From NCBI RefSeq assembly GCF_002872075.1, contig NZ_PGGU01000014.1, positions 39,185 to 103,184 of the forward strand: DNA of 64,000 nt, given 5' to 3'. The DNA comes from Microbacterium aurantiacum (GTDB lineage Bacteria > Actinomycetota > Actinomycetes > Actinomycetales > Microbacteriaceae). Of this stretch, positions 24,836 to 33,423 are shown piece by piece. Each line of letters begins with the position of its first letter. Positions within the stretch are counted from its first letter, which is position 1. The notes under the pieces were generated by a model. That model made no database searches. It saw nothing but the letters and a program-made list of their open reading frames with translations, and was not told the DNA's origin. The position numbers and the translations under genes are program-made.

Positions 24836-25102
24836 TCAGCCCATCATCGATTCGTAGATCTCCTTGCACGTGGGGCAGATCGGGAACTTCTCCGGGTCAC
24901 GACCCGGTGTCCACTTCTTGCCGCACAGAGCGCGCACCGGCTTGCCGGAGAGCGCCGACTCGAGGATCTTGTCCTTCTTCACGTAATGCGAGAAACGCTC
25001 ATGGTCGCCCGGCTCGAGACCCTCCTCGCGGAGGAGCTCTTCCAGTTCGCGATCAAGCGTTGCCACGCCGCCCTGATCGGGGCTGTCCAGCGGAGTACTC
25101 AT
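24836..25102 (-). CDS. DUF3039 domain protein, possible zinc-binding
   Basis: An 88-residue actinobacterial protein of unknown function. The N-terminal half is acidic and helical (LDRELEELLREEGLEPGDHE). The C-terminal half has one cysteine in VRALCGKKW and a CPTC pair in FPICPTCKEIYESM, with a histidine in ERFSHYV, consistent with a small zinc ribbon. DUF3039 proteins of this size are common in Microbacteriaceae and relatives. A TAGACT box 6 nt before the ATG gives a leaderless start. It converges with pncB. Confidence 0.85.
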   Translation of the reverse strand: MSTPLDSPDQGGVATLDRELEELLREEGLEPGDHERFSHYVKKDKILESALSGKPVRALCGKKWTPGRDPEKFPICPTCKEIYESMMG

Positions 25103-25108
25103 CCCGTG

Positions 25109-25114
25109 AGTCTA
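25109..25114 (-). promoter_or_regulatory. Predicted -10 box of the DUF3039 gene
   Basis: TAGACT on the minus strand, 6 nt before the ATG at 25102. Confidence 0.5.
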
Positions 25115-25143
25115 GCCGCGTTGCGGCCACCACGGGCGGTGAC

Positions 25144-26709
25144 TCATGCCGTCTCGACGAACTCCATCAGGCGGGTCCCGCTGCGCTCGAAGATGCGGCC
25201 GCCGACCGCCACTCCGATGACCAGGATGCCGACGCCCGTCGCGATTCCGACCCAGAGTGCGGCGGGCCCGTACTGGTCGCCCTCGACGATCGTCCGCGTG
25301 AAAAGCCAGATCGTGGGGACGCTGACGATGATCGCCCCGACGAACGCGGCGGCGGGGCCGTACGTCCCTCGTGAGCTGGGCCGCTGCGGCTGCTGGAACG
25401 GACTGTCCCCCGGTCGTGAGACGGCGTAGGGCGCCACCACCGACACCACGCTCGATACGCCGAGCGCCGACAGCAGCAGGCTCGCAGCCACCCCCGTGAG
25501 CGGCAGCAGCAGTCGCCAGTCGCCCGTCAGCAGGAGTGTGAGCGGCACCGCGACGGCGAGCGCCGGCACGGCGACGAGAACGATCGGCACCAGCCGGCCC
25601 AGGCGATCGGGGATGCCGCGAACACCGCTCGCGACGTGCGTCCACAGTGCGGTGGAGTCGTAGGCGACGTCGTTGTGCGGCAACCACCCGAAGAACAGCG
25701 CCATCACCGGAACAGGCACGAGGGCGGCGATCTCGAGCGGCACTCCGGCGACCAGCAGCGGCAGCACCGTGAGGGCCCCGGCGACCGGCACCACGATGAT
25801 GTTCATGATGTACCGGCGGTCGCGCAGCCAGTACACGAGACTCCGCGCGGCGATCGCTCCGAAGGCGTTCGAGGGCAGCAGACCGAACCAGCCGAGTCCG
25901 GTGCGCTCCCGCGCCGCCACCGGACGTTCGGTGGTCGTCAGCAGTCGCCGCACCAGCCAGGCCCACACGCCGAGGAGCAGCACCGCCGTGACGACGGCAA
26001 TGGTCCCGCTGATCCAGGCGCCGGTGACGTCGTCCGTCGCGACGTCGAAGAGGAAGCCGAACGGAGCTGCGAGCGGCGTGACCCCGAGGGTGTTGGTGAC
26101 GGCTGCGACCGGCCCGGGCACGCGGCCATCCCACTTGAGCGAGGCGAGGAAGACGGCGACAGGGAACGCGACGACCACGATGACCAGGGCGAACAGAGCG
26201 GTCAGCTCACGGGAGCGGCGCTCCGGCAGCAGCAGCGCGTTGACCGCCATGCCGATGCGTGCGACCAGCAGCGTGCACATCAGAGCCAGGACGCTCATGA
26301 GCACCGCGAGCGGCCATGGCGTCCCCAGGCGGATCGCCACGATGCACACGCTGGTGTGGACGGCGAGCAGCGCGAGGCTCGGGATGCTGATGACGGAGGC
26401 GAGCACGAGGATCCAGGGCATCCGGCGCTCGTCCACACCGAAGACGGCGAACCGGCGCGGGTCGAGCTGATCGACTGCACCGGTGAGGATCGGCCCCACC
26501 AGGAAGCCCAGCAGCAGCGCCGCACCGCCCAGCATGATCACCGAGCGCGCCACGGGCGCGTTCGCGCCGGCGAGGCTGAGGACCGCGAAGCAGACCACCA
26601 CGGTCACGGCGACGACGGCAGCGAACCCCGCCAGGCTGCGCAGCCGGCGCTCGCCACGCAACGACCCGACGAGCAGGGCGGCTCTCAGGCGGAGAACGTG
26701 TGCAACCAC
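25144..26709 (-). CDS. ABC transporter permease (ABC-2-like)
   Basis: A 521-residue polytopic membrane protein with about 12 hydrophobic segments and no soluble domain. It starts in the last 25 bases of the ABC ATPase gene on the same strand, so the two are coupled and form one exporter. Arg-rich cytoplasmic loops (ERRSRELTALF; LVYWLRDRRYIMNII) are followed by membrane segments, a pattern of ABC-2 type exporters. A short cytoplasmic Pro/Gln stretch (SPFQQPQRPSSRGTYG) comes near residue 440. The substrate is unknown; drug, lipid or antibiotic export are all possible. Confidence 0.8.
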   Translation of the reverse strand: MVAHVLRLRAALLVGSLRGERRLRSLAGFAAVVAVTVVVCFAVLSLAGANAPVARSVIMLGGAALLLGFLVGPILTGAVDQLDPRRFAVFGVDERRMPWILVLASVISIPSLALLAVHTSVCIVAIRLGTPWPLAVLMSVLALMCTLLVARIGMAVNALLLPERRSRELTALFALVIVVVAFPVAVFLASLKWDGRVPGPVAAVTNTLGVTPLAAPFGFLFDVATDDVTGAWISGTIAVVTAVLLLGVWAWLVRRLLTTTERPVAARERTGLGWFGLLPSNAFGAIAARSLVYWLRDRRYIMNIIVVPVAGALTVLPLLVAGVPLEIAALVPVPVMALFFGWLPHNDVAYDSTALWTHVASGVRGIPDRLGRLVPIVLVAVPALAVAVPLTLLLTGDWRLLLPLTGVAASLLLSALGVSSVVSVVAPYAVSRPGDSPFQQPQRPSSRGTYGPAAAFVGAIIVSVPTIWLFTRTIVEGDQYGPAALWVGIATGVGILVIGVAVGGRIFERSGTRLMEFVETA

Positions 26710-28397
26710 TCGAGTCCCTCCACCTCGCCGATTCCGCCGGACAGTTCGACGAAACGCGCCTCGAGGGTCTGTCCGGCGCGCACCTCGTCGATGGTGCCCT
26801 CGGCCAGCACTTCACCGCTGACGATGATCGCGACGCGGGAGCAGACCCGTTCGACGAGATCCATGCCGTGGCTGGAGAGGACGACCGTGCCGCCATGCGC
26901 GACGTATGCACGGAGGATGTCGAGGATCACCGCGGACGAGACCGGGTCGACCGCCTCGAACGGCTCGTCGAGCACCAGCACCCGCGGGGAGTGGATCAGG
27001 GCTCCGGCGAGCATGATCTTCTTCGTCATGCCGGCCGAATAGTCGGAGACGACGCGGCTGAGCGCGTCGGTGAGGTCGAAGGCCCTGGCCAGGTCGCCGG
27101 CGCGCTTCTCGATGACGTCGGACGAGAGCCCGCGCAGCAGGCCGTAGTAGTACAGCAGCTGCTTTCCGGTGAGACGATCGAAGGTGCGCAGCCGGTCGGG
27201 CAGCACGCCCAGCATCTTCTTGGCCGCGAGCGGCTTGGCCGTCTGATCGATGCCGCAGATGACGATGCTGCCCTCGTCGGCGCGGAGCAGGCCGGCGACG
27301 ATCGACAGGGTCGTCGTCTTCCCGGCTCCGTTCGGGCCGACGATGCCGTAGAACGAGCCGGCCGGGACGGTGAGGTCGATGCCGTTGACGGCTCGGCTGT
27401 CGCCGAAGTTCTTCACAAGACCGCGGATGCGGATGGCTTCCGTGGCGCCGGAGGCCGGCGGTACGCCGACCCGGCCGGATGCGGATGACGGATCTTCACG
27501 ATCGGTCATCGCCGCGTCGACCGGAACGTCGGTCGTCTCAGCGGAAGCTGCAGGCGCAGCCTCGGCCGGAAGCGCATCGGCGGCCGACTCGTCGGCGGGG
27601 ACGACCGTGGCGGGGTCTTCGGCCAGCGGCTCCACGACCTGCTCAGCGGCGGGTGGCTCGACGGCGGGCGGCTCGACGGCGGGCGGGACTTCCGCGACCA
27701 CATCTTCCGAGTCGGGATCTGCCACCGCGACTTCTTCCGCAGCCGGTTCATCCCGGAACAGCTCGTCGATCGATGTCTCGACGACCGTCGGCTCTTCGCC
27801 GCCGAATTCCTCGGCCGGCGGATTCTCCACGTTCGCGACGTCGCGCGCTGCCGTCTCCGCAGCAGCCTTCTCCGCAGCCGCCGCTTCCGCAGCCGCCGCT
27901 TCCGCAGCAGCCTTCTCCGCAGCAGCCTTCTCCGCAGCAGCGGTCTTCGCTGCGGCGGCCTTCGCCGCGGCCGCCTTCGCCGCCGTGGTCTTCGCAGAAG
28001 CAGATCGTGCTGCGGTGGTCTTCGCCGCCGTCTTCGCCGCCGCCGATCGCTGCGCGGCCGTGCGCACCGCCGTCGCCTTCGCGGCGCTGGTCTTGGCGGC
28101 TGCGGCCTTCGCCGACTTCGCCGCAGCGCCACGAGCTGTGGCCGTCTTCGCCACAGCGTTCGCCGCGACGGCGCCTGCGTCCGCCGGCGACAGTTTCATG
28201 ACCGGCTCGGCGACGATCTCGACGGTGGCCGCTGCCTTCTCGGCAGCCGATCTCACCGGGGTGCGCCCGGCGACCGGCTTGGCCGGGGTGCGCTTGGCGG
28301 GTGCCTTCGCCGTACTCGGCCGCTTCGCCGGCGGCTTCTTTGCAGCAGGCGCGGCGTCGGTCACCTTCTCGGTGCGGTCGTCCGGGGAAGCAGTCAC
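26685..28397 (-). CDS. ABC transporter ATP-binding protein with histone-H1-like N-terminal extension
   Basis: A 570-residue protein of which only the last 250 residues form the ABC domain (from 322): Walker A GPNGAGKTT at 353-361, signature YSAGMTKKI, Walker B VLVLDEPFEAVDP and H-loop LSSHGMD. This resembles ATPases of ABC-2 exporters and pairs with the adjacent permease. Residues 1-85 are Lys/Ala/Pro-rich (AAKKPPAKRPSTAKAPAKRT) like histone H1 or HupB tails, 85-190 are Ala/Lys then Ala/Glu repeats, and 190-320 are acidic and Pro/Ala-rich. Such an extension is not part of the family. The GTG at 28397 has a TACCTT box 6 nt upstream; internal starts nearer the ABC domain cannot be excluded. Confidence 0.85.
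   Translation of the reverse strand: MTASPDDRTEKVTDAAPAAKKPPAKRPSTAKAPAKRTPAKPVAGRTPVRSAAEKAAATVEIVAEPVMKLSPADAGAVAANAVAKTATARGAAAKSAKAAAAKTSAAKATAVRTAAQRSAAAKTAAKTTAARSASAKTTAAKAAAAKAAAAKTAAAEKAAAEKAAAEAAAAEAAAAEKAAAETAARDVANVENPPAEEFGGEEPTVVETSIDELFRDEPAAEEVAVADPDSEDVVAEVPPAVEPPAVEPPAAEQVVEPLAEDPATVVPADESAADALPAEAAPAASAETTDVPVDAAMTDREDPSSASGRVGVPPASGATEAIRIRGLVKNFGDSRAVNGIDLTVPAGSFYGIVGPNGAGKTTTLSIVAGLLRADEGSIVICGIDQTAKPLAAKKMLGVLPDRLRTFDRLTGKQLLYYYGLLRGLSSDVIEKRAGDLARAFDLTDALSRVVSDYSAGMTKKIMLAGALIHSPRVLVLDEPFEAVDPVSSAVILDILRAYVAHGGTVVLSSHGMDLVERVCSRVAIIVSGEVLAEGTIDEVRAGQTLEARFVELSGGIGEVEGLEWLHTFSA
27857..27946. repeat. Six 15-bp tandem repeats encoding Ala/Glu/Lys units
   Basis: Units of CCGCAGC(A/C)GCC-type sequence start at 27857, 27872, 27887, 27902, 27917 and 27932. 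Read on the minus strand they encode AAAEK / AAAEA in the ABC ATPase extension. Confidence 0.85.
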
Positions 28398-28403
28398 CGT
28401 CCT

Positions 28404-28409
28404 AAGGTA
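28404..28409 (-). promoter_or_regulatory. Predicted -10 box of the ABC exporter genes
   Basis: TACCTT on the minus strand lies 6 nt before the GTG at 28397. The remaining 230 bases up to the divergent gene at 28638 hold no other gene that I can support; CAACGGGTGCC occurs twice there (28411 and 28522). Confidence 0.45.
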
Positions 28410-28637
28410 TCAACGGGTGCCCGCTCCCCATGTCCACCGTGCAACAATTCAGTCGATGGACGGCGGGAATCTGTGCCGCTCTCGAGCCTGAGTGTTCAGT
28501 GTGTACTCGATCACGAAATGGCAACGGGTGCCTCCAGCCCCGGGGCTTCCCAGGCTCGCTCGCTACCATGAAATCCGGCACGAAGAAGTGTCTGGCCGAT
28601 GAACCGGCCGTGAACACACCTTCCTTTAGGAGCACTC

Positions 28638-29330
28638 GTGACTCTTCAGACCGTCATCCTCGCCGCAGGCATGGGCTCTCGCCTCGGGCGCGCCCTGCCC
28701 AAGCCGCTCACCGAACTGAGCGACGGCCGCACGATCATGGGCCAGCAGCATGACAACATCCGCGCCGCGTTCGGCACCGATGCGCGCATCACCGCCGTGG
28801 TCGGCTACCGGGCCGAGACCATCATCGAGGCGTTCCCGAACGTCAACTACGTGCACAACGAGCGCTACGACGAGACCAACACCTCGAAGAGCCTGCTGCG
28901 TGCACTCGCCGCGACCGGCAAGAGCGGCGTGCTCTGGATGAACGGCGACGTGGTCTTCGACCCGATGATCCTCGGCCGCGCGGTCGACTACATCGAGCGC
29001 GAGCAGTCGTTCGTCACCGTCAACACCGCCAAGGTCAGCGACGAAGAGGTGAAGTACACCGTCACGGCGGAGGGCTTCATCAACGAGCTGTCCAAGACCG
29101 TCAAGGGCGGCCTCGGCGAGGCCGTCGGCATCAACTACATCTCGGCGGCGAACAAGAAGGCGTTCATGCGCCAGCTGCAGCGCGTCGAGGACCAGGACTA
29201 CTTCGAGCGCGGCCTCGAACTCGCCATCGCCGAGGACGGCCTGCTGCTCGAGCCGATGGATGTCTCCGACCTGTACGCGGTCGAGGTCGACTTCGCCGAG
29301 GATCTCGAGCGGGCGAACCTCTTCGTCTGA
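28638..29330 (+). CDS. Nucleotidyltransferase (LicC-like / sugar-phosphate NTP transferase family)
   Basis: A 230-residue enzyme that transfers a nucleotide to a phosphorylated small molecule. The N-terminal signature LAAGMGSRLGRALPKPLTEL (8-27) is that of NTP transferases. It has VLWMNGDVVFDPMIL with the metal-binding Asp, EVKYTVTAEGFINELSK, and a C-terminal acidic helix VDFAEDLERANL like that of phosphocholine cytidylyltransferases. The product could be a CDP-alcohol or NDP-sugar; no partner gene of a lic or sugar pathway is adjacent. The GTG start is supported by TTAGGAG at 28626-28632. A strong terminator follows 38 bases after the stop. Confidence 0.82.
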   Translation: MTLQTVILAAGMGSRLGRALPKPLTELSDGRTIMGQQHDNIRAAFGTDARITAVVGYRAETIIEAFPNVNYVHNERYDETNTSKSLLRALAATGKSGVLWMNGDVVFDPMILGRAVDYIEREQSFVTVNTAKVSDEEVKYTVTAEGFINELSKTVKGGLGEAVGINYISAANKKAFMRQLQRVEDQDYFERGLELAIAEDGLLLEPMDVSDLYAVEVDFAEDLERANLFV

Positions 29331-29367
29331 CCCTTCCGGTCCCGCGGCTGCGCCGCGTGGCTCATCA

Positions 29368-29411
29368 CGCCGGGAGCCGCATCCTTTCCAGGATGCGGCT
29401 CCCGGCGTTTT
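29368..29411 (+). terminator. Rho-independent terminator
   Basis: Arms 29368-29385 and 29390-29407 pair over 18 bases (beginning CGCCGGGAGCCGCATCCT) with a TTCC loop, followed by TTTT. This is the most typical intrinsic terminator of the window. Confidence 0.93.
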
Positions 29412-29426
29412 CGCGGCATCTCTTCC

Positions 29427-29432
29427 TAGGAT
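29427..29432 (+). promoter_or_regulatory. Predicted -10 box of the gene at 29439
   Basis: TAGGAT lies 6 nt before the ATG; leaderless start predicted. Confidence 0.5.
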
Positions 29433-29438
29433 CGGAAC

Positions 29439-30470
29439 ATGGCGCGCAAGGTGCAGAAGATCCACTCCCTCCCCGACGACGCTGCATGGGACAAGGGCGT
29501 ACCACCCGTGGGCTCGTCCGAGCATCCGTTCATGGTGCGCGGGCTCGACCGGGTGCTGTCGATCCAGCGCCCCCTAGTGCTGGCGCACATCCGCAGCATC
29601 CGTCTGCGCAACCCCGGTGCGACCCCCACTGAGATCGTGCGGATCCTGGAGCGCCGCTACCTCGCCGCCGTGACCACGGGCGGCGCAGCCGTCGGCGCGA
29701 CGGCTGTCGTCCCGGGAATCGGAACGGGTGTCACCCTGGCACTGTCCGGGGTGGAGACGGTCGGGTTCGTGGAGTCGACGGCACTGTTCGCGCAGTCGGT
29801 CGCCGAGGTGCACGGAATCGCGCTCGACAATCCGGACCGCGCTCGAGCGCTGGTGATGACGCTGATGCTCGGCAAGGAGGGGGTCGATCTGGTCGGCCAG
29901 CTCACCCGTCAGGTCGCCGGGAAGGGTGCAGGACGCTCCGCTTACTGGGGCGAACTCGTGACCAAGTCGCTTCCTCGCGCGGCCGTGGGTCCGCTGGTGG
30001 ACCGGCTGAAGACCATGTTCATCCATCAGTTCGCGACGCGTGGCGGCGCCTCGTTCATCGGCAAGGCATTGCCGTTCGGCGTGGGAGCGGTGATCGGCGG
30101 GGCGGGCAACAACATCCTCGGGCGCCGGGTGCTCACCACCTCTCGACGCGCATTCGGGGTGGCCCCTGCGACCCTCCCGCTCGAACTCGAACCGGTCGCA
30201 GGAACCCAGAAGCTGGAACTGCGGATGCTGCGCGGTGCCCGCTTCGCCGGGAACGCCGTCGCAGGCGCGGCGGGGACCGCGGTGCGTGGCGTCGGATGGG
30301 CCAGCCGGAAGGTGGGCGAGCTCACCGTCCATCGTGGTCGTGGTTCGCACCCGGACGAGCACGGCGAGGGGATGGACGCCGTCGAGCCCGGTGGCCACGA
30401 CCTGTCAGCCCTGGATCGGCGGGCGGACCCTGCCGGGAGCGATGACTCCTCCTCCACCGGGCGGGTGTGA
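29439..30470 (+). CDS. Uncharacterised protein with glycine-rich hydrophobic segments
   Basis: No family firmly recognised. The 343-residue protein has a soluble N-terminus (1-70). Glycine-rich hydrophobic stretches that could associate with membrane follow at about 75-105 (TTGGAAVGATAVVPGIGTG) and 205-225 (GKALPFGVGAVIGGAGNN), with a helical region between them. It ends in a hydrophilic tail after residue 290 (VHRGRGSHPDEHGEG). The pattern, glycine-zipper segment followed by VTLALSGVETVGFVESTALF, recalls EcsC-like proteins, but this is weak. Start chosen from the TAGGAT box and a basic first segment (MARKVQK). It stands alone between a terminator and a small unknown gene. Confidence 0.7.
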   Translation: MARKVQKIHSLPDDAAWDKGVPPVGSSEHPFMVRGLDRVLSIQRPLVLAHIRSIRLRNPGATPTEIVRILERRYLAAVTTGGAAVGATAVVPGIGTGVTLALSGVETVGFVESTALFAQSVAEVHGIALDNPDRARALVMTLMLGKEGVDLVGQLTRQVAGKGAGRSAYWGELVTKSLPRAAVGPLVDRLKTMFIHQFATRGGASFIGKALPFGVGAVIGGAGNNILGRRVLTTSRRAFGVAPATLPLELEPVAGTQKLELRMLRGARFAGNAVAGAAGTAVRGVGWASRKVGELTVHRGRGSHPDEHGEGMDAVEPGGHDLSALDRRADPAGSDDSSSTGRV

Positions 30471-30537
30471 CGATCGATTCTCCCCGGGGCACGGGGTGAG
30501 AGTGCGTGACCGCCCGAACAGCGTCGGTCGCCGCCCC

Positions 30538-30543
30538 TACCGT
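30538..30543 (+). promoter_or_regulatory. Predicted -10 box of the gene at 30551
   Basis: TACCGT lies 7 nt before the ATG at 30551 and favours this start over the GTG at 30506. Confidence 0.4.
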
Positions 30544-30550
30544 GACCGGC

Positions 30551-30856
30551 ATGTTGCGACCTGTCGATCCGTCTGCCAGCCCACCTCCGTCCGCCTACCG
30601 CGTGCCGTGGCGCGTCCTCCGCGACGATGCCGCGCACCCGATCGTGATCAACAACGGTGCCGAATCCGCTGATTTCGTGCGGGTGTTCCGCGACGACGAC
30701 ACCGGGCTCGATCGCACGCAGCTGTGGGGTCAGGTGCTGCCCACAGAGCGGATCGAGCTGTGTCTGTGCGCCAGTGACCTCGACGAGGTCGTGGTGACAC
30801 TCGCCTGGTTCCGACAGAACGACGGGCTCGAGTACGTGTGGCGCTTCGTGGTGTGA
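30551..30856 (+). CDS. Small uncharacterised protein
   Basis: Not recognised. A 101-residue soluble protein with a short Pro-rich start (PSASPPPSAYRVPWRV) and then a probable beta-rich domain: AHPIVINNGAESADFVRVF, then LPTERIELCLCASDLDEVVVT and LEYVWRFVV. The central part looks like an immunoglobulin-like or beta-sandwich fold by alternating hydrophobic residues, which is a guess. The start at 30551 fits a TACCGT box 7 nt upstream; an in-frame GTG at 30506 has GGGGTGAG before it and would add 15 residues. It converges with the HTH gene. Confidence 0.65.
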   Translation: MLRPVDPSASPPPSAYRVPWRVLRDDAAHPIVINNGAESADFVRVFRDDDTGLDRTQLWGQVLPTERIELCLCASDLDEVVVTLAWFRQNDGLEYVWRFVV

Positions 30857-30865
30857 GGCAGCGGA

Positions 30866-31171
30866 TCAGTCGGGACCGCGTCGCCGCAGTTCCCGACGGA
30901 AATCGGCCTCCGAATAGGGCTTGATGTCCTCTGGCAGGTCGGTCGCGGTGAGTCCCTTCACGAACGACTCCGGCTTCACATCCAGGGCCGTTGCCAGCTG
31001 GATGAGCAGGAAGAGCGTCGGGTTTCCGCGCCCCGCCTCGATCCGGGAGAGGTGCCGCACATCGATCTGCGCACGTTCGGCGAGCTTCGTCCGGCTCATG
31101 GACGCTTTGCTGCGGAGCTCTCTGACCATTCGCCCGACGCGCTCGGATGCGTTCGATCGGGGAGGTTCCAT
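30866..31171 (-). CDS. XRE-family HTH regulator
   Basis: A 101-residue Cro/C1-type DNA-binding protein. The helix-turn-helix occupies about residues 10-65: [52 protein letters not shown] in three pieces shows the usual spacing of an XRE fold. The short C-terminal part ([20 protein letters not shown], then [10 protein letters not shown]) has no enzymatic domain. The ATG at 31171 (MEPPRSNA) gives the usual short lead; an ATG at 31207 would add 12 residues. Targets are unknown. It is divergent from the carboxylase genes, about 200 bases away. Confidence 0.85.
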   Translation of the reverse strand: MEPPRSNASERVGRMVRELRSKASMSRTKLAERAQIDVRHLSRIEAGRGNPTLFLLIQLATALDVKPESFVKGLTATDLPEDIKPYSEADFRRELRRRGPD

Positions 31172-31356
31172 CCGTCCAGCATCCGTGCCATGGGCCTGAG
31201 CATGCACGACTCGAAAGCCAGGGCTTTTACGCCGCGGCTTTCATGCTCCAACTCGTCTCCGGGAGGAGTTCCGCTGCGGTATCCGCACGGCAATATCGCC
31301 AAAGGATCGCTCGCCCCGTTGTGGCGAGCATCCAACGCCACCGCCCGCCCCGCCGC

Positions 31357-31362
31357 TAGTGT
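31357..31362 (+). promoter_or_regulatory. Predicted -10 box of the acyl-CoA carboxylase beta gene
   Basis: TAGTGT lies 7 nt before the GTG at 31370 and overlaps the alternative in-frame GTG at 31361, supporting 31370. Confidence 0.45.
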
Positions 31363-31369
31363 GGAATCC

Positions 31370-32959
31370 GTGACGGACAAGCCCGACCTCTTTACCACCG
31401 CCGGCAAGATCGCGGATCTCCGCGCTCGCTACACCGAGGCCGTCGTCGACGCCGAGGAGAAGGCGAAGGCGAAGCAGCACGCCAAGGGCAAGATGACCGC
31501 CCGCGAGCGCATCGACCTCCTCGTCGACCCCGGCAGCTTCGTCGAGTTCGATGAGTACGTGCGCCACCGCACGACGGCGTTCGGCATGGACCGCTCCCGC
31601 CCCTACGGCGATTCCGTCGTGACCGGCGTCGGCACCATCCACGGCCGCACCGTCGCGGTGTACTCGCAGGACTTCTCCACCTTCGGCGGCTCGCTCGGCG
31701 AGGTCGCCGGCGAGAAGATCATCAAGATCATGGAGTTGGCGCTCGCAGGGGGCATGCCGTGCATCGGCATCCTCGACTCCGGCGGCGCGCGCATCCAGGA
31801 GGGCGTCGTCGCCCTCGGCAAGTACGGCGAGATCTTCCGCCTGAACACCCGCGCGTCCGGCGTCATCCCGCAGATCTCGATCATTATGGGACCGGCAGCC
31901 GGCGGCGCGGTGTACTCCCCCGCGCTCACCGACTTCGTCATCATGGTCGACAAGACCAGCCAGATGTTCGTCACCGGACCGGACGTCATCAAGACCGTCA
32001 CCGGTGAGGATGTCGGGATGGAGGAGCTCGGCGGTGCGTACACGCACAACACCCGTTCCGGCGTCGCACACTACCTCGCCGAAGACGAGGACGACGCGAT
32101 CGACTACGCCCGTACGCTGCTCAGCTTCCTCCCGGACAACAACATGGCGGAGCTGCCCACCTACGAGTCGCACTTCGAGTTCGAGACGACGGATGCCGAT
32201 CGCACCCTGAACACGCTCATCCCGGATTCCCCCAACCAGCCGTACGACATCAAGACGGTGATCTCCCGGGTGGTCGACGACGGCGACTTCATCGAGGTGC
32301 AGCCGCTCTTCGCCCCGAACATCGTGATCGGCTTCGGCCGGGTCGAGGGCCGCTCGGTCGGAATCATCGCCAACCAGCCCTCGCAGATGGCCGGGACCCT
32401 GAACATTCAGGCAGGCGAGAAGGCCAGCCGCTTCGTCCGCTTCTGCGACGCGTTCTCGATTCCGATCGTCACGCTGGTCGACGTGCCCGGCTACCTGCCC
32501 GGCACCGACCAGGAATGGGAAGGCGTCATCCGCCGAGGCGCGAAGCTGCTCTACGCCTATGCCGAGGCCACCGTGCCGCTGGTCACCGTCATCCTCCGCA
32601 AGGCCTATGGCGGCGCTTACATCGTGATGGGCTCCAAGCAGCTGGGCGCCGATGTGAATCTGGCCTGGCCGACCGCGGAGATCGCGGTGATGGGCGGCCA
32701 AGGCGCCGTCAACATCCTCTATCGCGGTGAGATCAAGAAGGCCGAGGAGGCCGGTGAGGATGTCGCGGCCGTGCGCACCCGCCTCGCCAACGAGTACACG
32801 TACGACGTGGCATCGCCGTTCCTCGCTGCCGAACGCGGAGAGCTCGACGGGATCATCGAGCCGGCCAACACCCGTGTCTCGATCGCCAAGGCGCTCCGCG
32901 CCCTCCGCGGCAAGCGCGCCGAACTGCCGCCGAAGAAGCACGGGAACATCCCGCTGTGA
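31370..32959 (+). CDS. Acyl-CoA carboxylase beta subunit (carboxyltransferase)
   Basis: A 529-residue carboxyltransferase of acetyl-/propionyl-CoA carboxylase that moves CO2 from biotin to the acyl-CoA. The N-terminal crotonase-like half has [36 protein letters not shown] and the oxyanion loop [15 protein letters not shown]. The C-terminal half has [20 protein letters not shown] and the second oxyanion loop [13 protein letters not shown]. Which acyl-CoA is used cannot be told; actinobacterial AccD5-like chains prefer propionyl-CoA. The GTG at 31370 follows a TAGTGT box. The frame extends upstream to 31052 without family similarity. It overlaps the epsilon subunit gene by 4 bases. Confidence 0.95.
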   Translation: MTDKPDLFTTAGKIADLRARYTEAVVDAEEKAKAKQHAKGKMTARERIDLLVDPGSFVEFDEYVRHRTTAFGMDRSRPYGDSVVTGVGTIHGRTVAVYSQDFSTFGGSLGEVAGEKIIKIMELALAGGMPCIGILDSGGARIQEGVVALGKYGEIFRLNTRASGVIPQISIIMGPAAGGAVYSPALTDFVIMVDKTSQMFVTGPDVIKTVTGEDVGMEELGGAYTHNTRSGVAHYLAEDEDDAIDYARTLLSFLPDNNMAELPTYESHFEFETTDADRTLNTLIPDSPNQPYDIKTVISRVVDDGDFIEVQPLFAPNIVIGFGRVEGRSVGIIANQPSQMAGTLNIQAGEKASRFVRFCDAFSIPIVTLVDVPGYLPGTDQEWEGVIRRGAKLLYAYAEATVPLVTVILRKAYGGAYIVMGSKQLGADVNLAWPTAEIAVMGGQGAVNILYRGEIKKAEEAGEDVAAVRTRLANEYTYDVASPFLAAERGELDGIIEPANTRVSIAKALRALRGKRAELPPKKHGNIPL

Positions 32960-33198
32960 TCGCGCAGCCCCCGTCGCCCACACCGTCCGGCGAGCAGCCG
33001 CCGTCGGTCGAGATCACTCGCGGCAGTGCGACGGAAGAGGAGCTCGCCGCCCTCATCGCGGTGATCAGCGACGCCTATGCCGGCGAAGCCGCGGATGCCG
33101 TGGCCGAGGAGCCGCACGTCTCCGCATGGAGCCGCACCCAGCGCTCGCTGCGCACGCCACTGAGACGAGACATCCCGTGGGGACGCTACGCGGGCTGA
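32956..33198 (+). CDS. Acyl-CoA carboxylase epsilon subunit
   Basis: An 80-residue small subunit found only in actinobacterial acyl-CoA carboxylases, where it strengthens the alpha-beta association. After a Pro/Ser-rich start comes [20 protein letters not shown], then the family end [19 protein letters not shown] with the conserved tryptophans and arginines. The GTG start overlaps the beta-subunit stop (GTGA), so the two are coupled. Confidence 0.88.
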   Translation: MIAQPPSPTPSGEQPPSVEITRGSATEEELAALIAVISDAYAGEAADAVAEEPHVSAWSRTQRSLRTPLRRDIPWGRYAG

Positions 33199-33217
33199 GC
33201 GGATGACTGAGGCGTGA

Positions 33218-33240
33218 TCCGTGAGCCCCCAGCTCACGGA
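33218..33240. terminator. Possible terminator hairpin after the carboxylase genes
   Basis: TCCGTGAGC and GCTCACGGA pair over 9 bases with a 5-base loop. No T-run. The rest of the gap to 33423 has no gene; it includes an AT-rich stretch at 33340-33372. Confidence 0.45.
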
Positions 33241-33423
33241 CCACAGACCGCCGTCACACCAGTCCGGGCGACAGCTCAGGAGCCCCAGACTCCTGCCGGC
33301 CGTCGACCCCCATCGACGCCGGCTCTCCCTCCAGAGACGCTACAGAATAATACATCGATTAGACATAACGCTGCAAGGAATTCGTCGAGCATCGCGGCCC
33401 CCGGGGGCACTGCTCCGCCCGGG

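Noticed and set aside
24829..24840. GCTGAATTCAGC palindrome after pncB as a terminator
   Set aside because: Six-base arms with no loop and no T-run; too weak to claim.
27370..28491. 373-codon Ala/Ser-rich frame opposite the ABC ATPase extension
   Set aside because: It is the mirror of the Ala/Lys/Glu repeats; no initiation signal and no domain.
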